A stretch of DNA of 64,000 nt, taken from positions 60,593 through 124,592 of the forward strand of contig JAHBUH010000012.1 in assembly GCA_019638185.1 (NCBI GenBank). The letters are read 5' to 3'. Position numbers and translations under genes: made by a program. Each line of letters begins with the position of its first letter. The stretch's first letter is position 1. The DNA comes from Leadbetterella sp. (GTDB lineage Bacteria; Bacteroidota; Bacteroidia; Cytophagales; Spirosomataceae). The notes below the pieces were generated by a model. That model was not told the origin of the DNA. It did no database searches and was given only the letters and a program-made list of their open reading frames with translations. Positions 28,098 through 35,605 of the stretch are shown piece by piece.

Positions 28098-28160
28098 TTA
28101 ACAGTAAACAGTTATGGTACATTAGTATAACCTAAGGAATTCCTAACTGTTCACTGTTAA
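28098..28160. repeat. TTAAC-type inverted repeat between ridA-like and maeB genes
   Basis: Arms at 28098-28114 and 28144-28160 pair at 16 of 17 positions around a 29-base loop. The unit TTAACAGT/ACTGTTAA is close in style to the repeat at 21481-21560. It lies between two genes on the same strand, so it may serve as the maeB terminator or be a dispersed repeat copy. Confidence 0.65.
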
Positions 28161-28176
28161 TTGCTCACTGAAATAG

Positions 28177-30471
28177 TTACTCCGGCTTCAGCGTCTCCAG
28201 CACCGAAATAGCCGTAAGGTTCACGATTTCCCGTACAGTAGCGCCCAGCTGAAGTACCTGGATGGGTTTTTTCAGACCCAGCAGGAGCGGACCTACCTTT
28301 TCTATGCCGGCTACTTCCTTCAGGAGGTTATAGGCGATGTTTGCTGAAGAGAGGTTCGGGAAGATGAGTACGTTAGCCGGGCCGTCTGCCAGTGAGGAGA
28401 AAGGATGATGCTCTTTCAGCAGCTCGGTGTCAAAGGCCAGGTGGGCCTGCATTTCGCCGTCTACTACCATTTCCGGGTGTTTCTTTCTCAGGATATCTAC
28501 CGCTTTACGAAGACGTACCGGTGCCGGGCCGTTAGCCACGGATCCGAAGTTAGAGTAGGTTACGAAGGCGATGCGCGGTTTGATGTTCAGCTGCTGCAAC
28601 ATATCTGAAGTGATCTCGGCGATCTGCACCAGGTCTTCCACTTCCGGGTCAAAGTTAACGGTGGTATCTGCCAGGAACAGCGGACCGAAACGACTCATCA
28701 GGATGTACATCCCGAAGATTTTATTTACGCCGTCGGCCGGCCCGATCACCTGCAGGGCGGGCTTGATGGTATCCGGATAGTTCCGGGTCATACCGCCTAT
28801 CATGGTGTCAGCCAGGCCCAGTTTAACCATTAAGCAACCGTAGTAGGTTCTGCGGGTCACCATGTCTTTAGCATCCTGGGCGGTGATGCCTTTTCTTTGT
28901 CTTTTTTCGAAAAGAAAATCGGAGAATTGCACCAGGCGGGCCTCTTCGGTGGCATCGGCCGGATTACGGGGATCTATGATCTCGATATCATCGGAAAGGC
29001 GGATGTTATTATCGTTGATCAGCGCCATGATCTTCTCTTTGTTTCCGAGCAGCACGGGGATGGCGATCCGGTCTTCCACTACCTGCTGGATGGCCTTCAG
29101 TACGGTCACGTTTTCGGCATCAGCATAGACTACGCGTTTCGGGGTTTTCTGGGCTTTGGTCATGATCACCCGGGTCAGGGTATTGTCCTGGCCGAGGCGC
29201 TTGGTCAGCTGATGTTCATACGCTTCCCAGTCGGTGATGGGGTGTTTGGCCACGCCGGTTTCCATGGCCGCTTTGGCCACGGCGGGTGATACCGTAGTGA
29301 TCAGCCGGGGGTCTACCGGCTTAGGAATGATGTAGTTTTTGCCAAACGAGAGGTTCACTTCGCTATAGGCCAGGTTAACCAGGTCAGGAACCGGCTTTTT
29401 AGCCAGCTCGGCCAGCGAGCGTACCGCCGCCAACTTCATTTCTTCATTGATCTCACTGGCACGTACGTCCAGCGCACCCCGGAAAATGAAGGGGAAACCC
29501 AGCACGTTATTCACCTGGTTAGGATAATCTGAACGGCCCGTAGCCATGATGATGTCCTCGCGCGTTGCCATGGCTTCGTCATAGGAGATCTCCGGGGTAG
29601 GGTTAGCCAGGGCAAAAATGATACAGTCCTTGGCCATGCTCTTCACCATATCCTGCGACACCACGTTTCCTTTGGAAAGGCCAACAAAGACGTCTGCCCC
29701 CTCCATGGCCCGTTCCAGCGTGGTATCGGCCGGCAGGTGGTCATTGGCGAATTCACTCTTCTTGCCGTCAAGGTTGGTCCGTGAAGGGTGAATGAGACCT
29801 TTGGAATCAAACATGAAAAGATTTTTCGGGTTAGCGCCCAGCGCCAGGTAGAGGCGGGAACAGGAGATGGCGGATGCACCGGCACCGTTTACGATGATCC
29901 TTACTTTGGAGAGGTCTTTGCCCACCAGTTCCACGGCATTTAGCAAGGCCGCCGAAGAAATGATGGCTGTGCCATGCTGATCATCGTGCATGATGGGAAT
30001 ATTCAGCTCCTTTTTGAGCCTTTCCTCTATCTCAAAGCAGGCCGGGGCGGAAATGTCCTCCAGGTTAACCCCGCCAAACGTGGGCTCCAGGATTTTCACC
30101 GTGCGCACAAACTCGTCCACATCCGTGGTATCCAGCTCAATATCAAAAACGTCGATGTCAGCAAATATTTTGAAAAGCAGCCCTTTTCCTTCCATCACCG
30201 GCTTACCAGCCACGGCACCGATGTCCCCCAGGCCCAGCACGGCGGTACCGTTACTGATCACGGCCACCAGGTTTCCTTTAGCGGTGTATTTATAGGCGTC
30301 ATCCGGGTTAGCCTGGATGGCGAGGCAGGGTTCAGCTACGCCGGGGGAGTAGGCCAGGGAAAGGTCACGCTGGTTAGCGTATTCCTTGGTGGGAATGACT
30401 TCAATTTTGCCCGGTCTCCCTTTGGCATGATATTCTAAGGCTTCTTCTTTGAGATTTTTTTTGGAACTCAT
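28177..30471 (-). CDS. maeB: NADP-dependent malic enzyme with phosphotransacetylase-like domain
   Basis: 764 residues, the standard size of MaeB-type fusions. The N-terminal malic enzyme domain (1-160) has [15 protein letters not shown] and [25 protein letters not shown]. The NADP-binding domain (about 165-420) has [14 protein letters not shown]. The C-terminal third (about 430-764) is a phosphate acetyltransferase-like domain that in MaeB has no transferase activity but mediates acetyl-CoA regulation. It converts malate to pyruvate and carbon dioxide with NADPH formation. Monocistronic; a weak promoter (TTG-N17-TAATTTTT) can be read upstream on the minus strand. Confidence 0.96.
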   Translation of the reverse strand: MSSKKNLKEEALEYHAKGRPGKIEVIPTKEYANQRDLSLAYSPGVAEPCLAIQANPDDAYKYTAKGNLVAVISNGTAVLGLGDIGAVAGKPVMEGKGLLFKIFADIDVFDIELDTTDVDEFVRTVKILEPTFGGVNLEDISAPACFEIEERLKKELNIPIMHDDQHGTAIISSAALLNAVELVGKDLSKVRIIVNGAGASAISCSRLYLALGANPKNLFMFDSKGLIHPSRTNLDGKKSEFANDHLPADTTLERAMEGADVFVGLSKGNVVSQDMVKSMAKDCIIFALANPTPEISYDEAMATREDIIMATGRSDYPNQVNNVLGFPFIFRGALDVRASEINEEMKLAAVRSLAELAKKPVPDLVNLAYSEVNLSFGKNYIIPKPVDPRLITTVSPAVAKAAMETGVAKHPITDWEAYEHQLTKRLGQDNTLTRVIMTKAQKTPKRVVYADAENVTVLKAIQQVVEDRIAIPVLLGNKEKIMALINDNNIRLSDDIEIIDPRNPADATEEARLVQFSDFLFEKRQRKGITAQDAKDMVTRRTYYGCLMVKLGLADTMIGGMTRNYPDTIKPALQVIGPADGVNKIFGMYILMSRFGPLFLADTTVNFDPEVEDLVQIAEITSDMLQQLNIKPRIAFVTYSNFGSVANGPAPVRLRKAVDILRKKHPEMVVDGEMQAHLAFDTELLKEHHPFSSLADGPANVLIFPNLSSANIAYNLLKEVAGIEKVGPLLLGLKKPIQVLQLGATVREIVNLTAISVLETLKPE

Positions 30472-30527
30472 TTCGTATATCTAAAAATTACAAGATGCAA
30501 GTAAGTACAATTCAGGGAAATTAGGAA

Positions 30528-31565
30528 TCAATTTTTGACTTTATTCAGCTTCAGGATACGGGATTCATAGACATTGCCGATGTATAACCCGATGTTCCCG
30601 GTGGAATCAGCCACCGGCAGTGCCGTGCTGGAGCCCGATATACGGCTCCCGGAATCCATAAAAACCAGGTGGGGTATATCATTTTCCAGGTAATACACGG
30701 AAGAAGGCGAGACTTTAGCCGTATCCCGGCTGTGTGCAGCAAAAGCCAGCAGTTTCGGATGCGAGGCAAAGTAAATCCGGTTACCGTAAACCATGAGGTT
30801 ATCCGGTGCATCGGGCACTTTGATGGTTTTCTCTTTTTCCAGCTGGTAGTTAGCCGCCACGGGGTTATATACACTGATGGTGCTGCCCAGGGTAGAGGCC
30901 ACATAAATCCGGTCTTTGAAGAGGGCAATGCCGTTCGGGTAGGTGACCTTGTCCAGTACCACGCCTGAGCGCGTACCGTCATAATAAACCACGTTTCCCA
31001 CCGGCAGGCGCAGGTAGTCGGAAGCCGTCTTCCGCCAGCCTTTGGTGGTACCGTGGTCATTGGTCAGGAAAAAGGCATTTTCACCTACGGCCAGCAGGTC
31101 ATTCGGTGAGCTGAAGTCGGTGCTGGAATAGGAATTCTCCAGCTGCAGGGAGTCATTCCGGAACCGGAATTTCATTACCACGTCTTTTTTATCCCGGTGG
31201 CTGATCACAAAGAGATACTTATTCCCGTTAAAATCCAGAAAAGAAATACCGTGGGGCCGGAATTCCGGGAGATTCAGGTGACCGGTGAGGTTCCTGAGCG
31301 TATTATCCGCCGGATTCAGGGCAAAAATAGCCCCGGTAGAGGTCCGGTTCCGGCGGTCATGCGAGCTCAGGAAAATGGTCTTTGAACCGGGATCGTAATC
31401 CAGGTCTTCAATACCCGGCGGGGTGGGGAGGGTCTCCACGGTGAGGCCTTCCTCAAAGTCTTTCACGGTTTTAAAAGCCCCTGATTTTACCAGGGTCTGG
31501 AGGATCAGCGCCACCAGGCCCGCTACCAGCACCAGCCCCAGTAGCTTAAAAGGGTGTCTTTTCAT
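30528..31565 (-). CDS. Paraoxonase-like (PON/arylesterase family) lactonase, membrane-anchored
   Basis: 345 residues. An uncleaved N-terminal hydrophobic helix (about 7-25), as in human PON1, precedes a six-bladed propeller. Every PON1 active-site residue can be placed: E53 and D54 in GIEDLDYD, H105 in FRPHGISF, H123 in ISHRD, N155-D156 in SPNDLLAVG, N211 in PNGIAL, and D255-N256 in PDNLMV. These hold the two calcium ions. Further PON motifs are LTNDHG and NVVYYD. It is therefore expected to hydrolyse lactones or aryl esters in the periplasm; a homoserine-lactone or sugar-lactone substrate is conjecture. It is coupled by a 4-base ATGA overlap to the Tat isomerase upstream. Confidence 0.85.
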   Translation of the reverse strand: MKRHPFKLLGLVLVAGLVALILQTLVKSGAFKTVKDFEEGLTVETLPTPPGIEDLDYDPGSKTIFLSSHDRRNRTSTGAIFALNPADNTLRNLTGHLNLPEFRPHGISFLDFNGNKYLFVISHRDKKDVVMKFRFRNDSLQLENSYSSTDFSSPNDLLAVGENAFFLTNDHGTTKGWRKTASDYLRLPVGNVVYYDGTRSGVVLDKVTYPNGIALFKDRIYVASTLGSTISVYNPVAANYQLEKEKTIKVPDAPDNLMVYGNRIYFASHPKLLAFAAHSRDTAKVSPSSVYYLENDIPHLVFMDSGSRISGSSTALPVADSTGNIGLYIGNVYESRILKLNKVKN

Positions 31566-32503
31566 GATCCGGCCAGCAGCTTTTTCATGTATTCGGCGTC
31601 TTTCCGGCTGTCGTCCAGGGCAGTAGACCCGTCAAAGCGCTCCTGTTCCACTATACAGTATTGCAGTCCGTGTTCCTTCCCGGTTTTCAGGATAGCGGCG
31701 AAGTCGATCCGCCCGTTACCCAGGAAAGTACTGGCGCCTACCGGCCATTCTTCCGTACGCGGCTCATCAGAAGCATCCAGCTCTTTTACTTTTTCTTCGG
31801 GGTACAGGTCCTTAAAGTGGGCAAAACTGATACGGCCCGAGGTTTCCCGGAACCACTTCTGCGGATCCTGTCCGGCCTTTACGGCCCAGTAAAGATCCAG
31901 CTCGAAATCTACCAGTGCAGGGTCTGTATTTCCTGTCAGGATACTGTAGGGGAGATCGCCCTGGGGCGTTACCGTAAATTCCTGGTGATGATTATGGTAC
32001 CCGCTTTTAACGCCGGCGGCTTTAGACAGGGCGCCCTGGCGGTTCAGGCCTTCGGCCAGCCGTTTCCAGTCGTCAGAGGAGCCCTGCGGGCCGGGATACG
32101 GGTTAAACAGGTGCTGAACGCCTATGGAGGCGCAGTCATCGCAAAGTTTCTTGTAGTCGTCTTCCGAAGCCGGGTCAATGGTGAACCGGGGATCTACGTG
32201 TGAACTGACCATCTTCATGCCCAGGTCACCCAGCACCTTCTGAAATTCTTTGGCCGGCATGCCCCAGAACGGCCCTTTGTCGCCGGTAAAACTTTCAATC
32301 TGCCGGTAACCGTAGTCGGAAAGCAGGTTAAGAACTGCCAGCGGGTCTTTCGCCATATCTTCTTTTACGGTCCAGAGCTGAATACCAAATGGTTTAGTGT
32401 CTTTTTCACCGGTAGAGCAGGAGCTGAGGCTGTTAAGGAGAACCGGGGCAGCCAGGGCAGACATGCCGGTGGTTTTCAGGAATTTTCTTCGGGACAGGTA
32501 CAT
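31562..32503 (-). CDS. Exported sugar phosphate isomerase/epimerase-fold protein (second copy)
   Basis: 313 residues. The N-terminus has a twin-arginine motif (SRRKFLKTTG) and also a cysteine (SLSSC-S, about residue 29), so it may be a Tat-exported lipoprotein. The TIM barrel matches the paralogue at 17987: FGIQLWTVKEDM, MVSSHVD, GVKSGYHNHHQEF, FELDLYWAVKAG, and YCIVEQERF. The metal-ligand residues Glu/His/Glu of this fold appear to be kept. Coupling to a PON-like lactonase suggests joint work on a sugar or its lactone in the periplasm (inference). Confidence 0.88.
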   Translation of the reverse strand: MYLSRRKFLKTTGMSALAAPVLLNSLSSCSTGEKDTKPFGIQLWTVKEDMAKDPLAVLNLLSDYGYRQIESFTGDKGPFWGMPAKEFQKVLGDLGMKMVSSHVDPRFTIDPASEDDYKKLCDDCASIGVQHLFNPYPGPQGSSDDWKRLAEGLNRQGALSKAAGVKSGYHNHHQEFTVTPQGDLPYSILTGNTDPALVDFELDLYWAVKAGQDPQKWFRETSGRISFAHFKDLYPEEKVKELDASDEPRTEEWPVGASTFLGNGRIDFAAILKTGKEHGLQYCIVEQERFDGSTALDDSRKDAEYMKKLLAGS

Positions 32504-32571
32504 GAGGCTGAAGGTATATTATATGATATGCAAGTATAAGAAAAAAAGCGGGATAGTGGGCTGTAACGCAT

Positions 32572-32629
32572 AAAAAAACTCAGCCGGTGCATTCCGGGCC
32601 ATATAGGCGTCGGTAATGTCCGGCTGAGT
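32572..32629 (-). terminator. Terminator of the DEAD-box helicase gene
   Basis: Perfect 10-base arms ACTCAGCCGG and CCGGCTGAGT (32578-32587 and 32620-32629) enclose 32 bases and, on the minus strand, are followed by seven Ts. Confidence 0.75.
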
Positions 32630-32652
32630 GTACGGGAAGATCTCCCGCAGGA

Positions 32653-34338
32653 TTATTTGGCTACCTCTATGTTAGCTTCACGCTGGTTAATGGTCTTTCC
32701 GCGCATTCCTTCAATGACCTTCCGGACATCGCGATGGGGAACTTCCACAAAGGTGAATTTATCGTACATATCGATCTGGCCGATCACCCGTCCGGGGATG
32801 CGGGCTTCAGAAGCGATAGCCCCTACAATATGGTTCGGCGAAACGCTATCTTTCCGGCCCAGGTTAATAAACAGGCGGGTCATGCCTTCTTCAGTTACCC
32901 GGCCACCATCAGCGTTTCTTCTTTTCTCACGGCTGGCGCCACCAAAACGGTCACCTCCTTTTTCACGGGCACCGAATTTGCTCTTTTCTCCTCTGCTGCT
33001 TCTGGCTTCGTCAGAAATATCCTCATCGCGGAACTCCGACCGGCGTGCACTTCCTATCTGCATCCGCATCAGGGCCGACACGATCTGATGAGTGTAATAG
33101 CCTTCTTCTTTCAGCTGATCCACAATGTTCTCAAACGGCCGGTTATCTTCCTCGTCCCGGATATTTTCACGGATCTTCTCCACGAACTTATCGGCACGGG
33201 CTTTCTCCAGGTCGGCTGCTGTAGGGATCTTACCCTGTGGAATCACCACTTTGGTGTAGTTTTCCAGGTCACGCATCCGGCTTCTGTCGCGCTTGGTGAT
33301 AAACAGGAAAGCCTTACCCAGTTTCCCGGCCCGGCCTGTACGGCCTATCCGGTGTACATAGTATTCCAGGTCCATAGGCAGGTCATAGTTAATCACGGCA
33401 TCCACGCCGTTTACGTCTATGCCCCGGGCGGCCACGTCAGTAGCTACCAGGATCTTGGTGTTTCCGTTCCGGAATTTGTTCATCACCTGGTTACGGGCTG
33501 CCTGGCGCATATCGCCGTGCAGTCCTTCCGCCGCATAACCGTTAGCCTGCAGCTCTTCCACTACCTCGTCTACCTTGGATTTGGTGTTACAGAAAACCAG
33601 CATCAGCTGCAGGTCATGCACATCGATCAGCCTTACCATCAGCTCAAACTTAGCTTCTCTTTTTACGGAGTAGAAAGACTGGTCAATGTTAGTATTGGTG
33701 ATCTCCTTTTTGGTTACTTTAACGATTTCCGGGTTATCCTGGAATTTCTTGGTGATGTTCATGATCTCTTTCGACATGGTGGCCGAGAAAAGCACCGTCT
33801 GGCGCTCTTCCTTCGCATGAGAAAGGATCTGCTCAATATCCTCCCGGAAGCCCATGTTCAGCATTTCGTCAGCTTCATCCAGGATGACCATGGAAATGTT
33901 ATCCAGCTTCAGGGTTCTTTTTTCAATGTGGTCCATGATACGGCCCGGCGTACCTACCACAATCTGCGTTCCCCTTTTGAGGTTGGCAAATTGTCTTTCA
34001 TACGACTCACCGCCATAAATGGCACTTACCAATAAACCTTTTTTATACTTGGCCAGTTGGGTGATCTGCTCTTTTACCTGCAGGGCCAGCTCCCGGGTAG
34101 GGCACAGGATCAGCACCTGGGTGTTACGGTCGTCAGCATCCACATGCTCAATGGCCGGGATACCGAAAGCTGCGGTTTTGCCGGTTCCGGTTTGTGCCTG
34201 GCCTATAACGTCACGGCCGGACATCACCACCGGAATGGCGGCTGTCTGAATAGGTGTAGATTCTGTAAAACCCATTTCTTCCACTGCTTTCAGGATATAA
34301 TCTGAAATAGGAAGTTCTGAAAACTTTAATGTTTGCAT
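32653..34338 (-). CDS. deaD: DEAD-box RNA helicase, DeaD/CsdA-like
   Basis: 561 residues from the ATG at 34338. That start yields MQTLKFSELPIS, the normal beginning of the family; an upstream Met would add 28 residues of translated leader. Motifs in order: Q motif (FTESTPIQTAAIP), Walker A AQTGTGKT, PTRELA, TPGRIMDH, DEAD in ILDEADEMLNMGF, SAT, and helicase C motifs HGDMRQAARN, ATDVAARGID and HRIGRTGRAG. A basic Arg/Gly linker leads to a C-terminal DbpA-type RNA-binding domain (TRLFINLGRKDSVSPNHIVGAIA). It remodels structured RNA, typically in ribosome assembly and cold growth. A structured leader of about 175 bases suggests post-transcriptional control. Confidence 0.93.
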   Translation of the reverse strand: MQTLKFSELPISDYILKAVEEMGFTESTPIQTAAIPVVMSGRDVIGQAQTGTGKTAAFGIPAIEHVDADDRNTQVLILCPTRELALQVKEQITQLAKYKKGLLVSAIYGGESYERQFANLKRGTQIVVGTPGRIMDHIEKRTLKLDNISMVILDEADEMLNMGFREDIEQILSHAKEERQTVLFSATMSKEIMNITKKFQDNPEIVKVTKKEITNTNIDQSFYSVKREAKFELMVRLIDVHDLQLMLVFCNTKSKVDEVVEELQANGYAAEGLHGDMRQAARNQVMNKFRNGNTKILVATDVAARGIDVNGVDAVINYDLPMDLEYYVHRIGRTGRAGKLGKAFLFITKRDRSRMRDLENYTKVVIPQGKIPTAADLEKARADKFVEKIRENIRDEEDNRPFENIVDQLKEEGYYTHQIVSALMRMQIGSARRSEFRDEDISDEARSSRGEKSKFGAREKGGDRFGGASREKRRNADGGRVTEEGMTRLFINLGRKDSVSPNHIVGAIASEARIPGRVIGQIDMYDKFTFVEVPHRDVRKVIEGMRGKTINQREANIEVAK

Positions 34339-34513
34339 ACAAATGATTGGCAGGTTGCTTACGCTGAGCAACCTATATGTTTTAATAAAAAAATTTGGAG
34401 GCGATAGCGACACGCCCTTCATCTACGGACCAGATCCGTTTTCTGCTCTGAAGGGGTAAAAAAATAAAAGGTATCAATCCTTTTGCCGAATGCAGAGACC
34501 CTAACGGATAAAT
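34339..34513 (-). promoter_or_regulatory. Structured 5' leader of the DEAD-box helicase mRNA
   Basis: From the predicted start site to the ATG, three stable hairpins can be drawn. In order of transcription: AAAAGG/CCTTTT (34466-34471 with 34479-34484) followed by seven Ts, which looks like an intrinsic attenuator; CCCTTCA/TGAAGGG (34415-34421 with 34449-34455) with an inner ACGGA/TCCGT stem; and GGTTGCT/AGCAACC (34353-34359 with 34367-34373) 14 bases before the start codon. Long leaders occur on cold-shock helicase mRNAs in other bacteria. The transcription start is inferred, not seen. Confidence 0.5.
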
Positions 34514-34519
34514 CGGGTG

Positions 34520-34527
34520 CAAAGATA
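34520..34527 (-). promoter_or_regulatory. -7 promoter element of the DEAD-box helicase gene
   Basis: TATCTTTG on the minus strand is a full match to TANNTTTG. It lies 182 bases before the ATG. No TTTG is found at the standard distance upstream. Confidence 0.5.
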
Positions 34528-34686
34528 CGAAATATTATTTGGCTATACACGACTAAGCCTAATATTCTTTGAATCGGTCAGGCAATTATTGTAATAGTCA
34601 TATTTCCGGGCCGGTTTATTCCCTATTTGAAAAAATAAATCCGGAATCGGCTAGTCTTAAATCACGTTTTCAGCGTATTAGAATGT

Positions 34687-35484
34687 ATGATGAAGAACCT
34701 GCTTACCCTGCTGCTGGCCGTTTTCCTGGTCCAAAATTCGGCAGCACAAAAAATCCTGGTTGCGGCCCACCGGGGCGGCCACCTCACCGTACCGGAGAAT
34801 TCACTGGCGGGCATGGATGAGGCCATCCGTGCCGGTGCTGATGTGGTGGAACTGGATGTCAGGGACACCAAAGACGGCGTGATGGTGTTGATGCACGACA
34901 AGAACCTGGACCGGACCACCACCGGTAAAGGCGTGCTGGCCGACCTGACCTATGCCGAAACCCAGCAGCTTTACCTGACCCACCAGGGGAAGCCCACTCT
35001 GTACCATATACCTACCTTCAGGGAGGCCCTGGCGTATGCGAAAGGCCGGGTGATGATCGATATCGACTTTAAGATCAGCGGTATGGAGGCCCGCAGAAAA
35101 GCTTATGAGACCATTGAAGAGCTGGGAATGGAGAGCCAGGTGCTGTTTTTCCTGTACGATTACACAGAAATGGATAGCCTGTATAAGATAAATCCCCGGA
35201 TAAAGATGATGCCACGGGCATATAATAATGACCAAATGCGAAAAATCATCGACAAAGACCTTACGGATATCATTCATATCGATCCTTCTTTTGAAAACTC
35301 GCCTTTACTGCCTGAAGCCCACCGGAAGGGCATCCGTTTATGGATAAATACCCTGGGCGATGTGGACACTAAAGCTTCTGATAATCAATCGGTTTATAAG
35401 GATTTCATAGCGCGCTACAAGTACCTGGGGGCCATCCAGACGGATTTCCCCGCACGCCTCAAAGAGGCCATCCGCCAGCCCTGA
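34687..35484 (+). CDS. Secreted glycerophosphodiester phosphodiesterase
   Basis: 265 residues with a signal peptide (about 1-20, cleavage after SAA-Q). GDPD catalytic residues are visible: H28-R29 in AAHRGG, E37-N38 in PEN, E55 and D57 in VVELDVRDTKDG, and H70 in LMHDKNLDRTT. It splits glycerophosphodiesters into glycerol 3-phosphate and an alcohol in the periplasm. The C-terminus is complete (RLWINTLGD, GAIQTDFPARL). Either of two adjacent ATG codons could be the start. It is probably a single gene. Confidence 0.93.
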   Translation: MMKNLLTLLLAVFLVQNSAAQKILVAAHRGGHLTVPENSLAGMDEAIRAGADVVELDVRDTKDGVMVLMHDKNLDRTTTGKGVLADLTYAETQQLYLTHQGKPTLYHIPTFREALAYAKGRVMIDIDFKISGMEARRKAYETIEELGMESQVLFFLYDYTEMDSLYKINPRIKMMPRAYNNDQMRKIIDKDLTDIIHIDPSFENSPLLPEAHRKGIRLWINTLGDVDTKASDNQSVYKDFIARYKYLGAIQTDFPARLKEAIRQP

Positions 35485-35534
35485 GGGTGATCCCCGCCTG
35501 CCGGGCCGCTAAAGTAAGGTATATAAGATTTTGG

Positions 35535-35542
35535 TAATTTTG
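35535..35542 (+). promoter_or_regulatory. -7 promoter element for the barrel receptor gene
   Basis: TAATTTTG matches TANNTTTG, about 63 bases before the start codon at 35606. The -33 position has no TTG. Confidence 0.45.
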
Positions 35543-35605
35543 TAGTTCTATAAATGGAATAGAACCATAAAAACCATTCTTGTATAAATTACAACTCAAA
35601 ACTTC

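Noticed and set aside
32734-34035. 433-codon plus-strand open frame opposite the DEAD-box helicase gene
   Set aside because: The minus strand encodes a complete helicase with every motif. The antisense frame has no recognisable domain and follows from codon bias.
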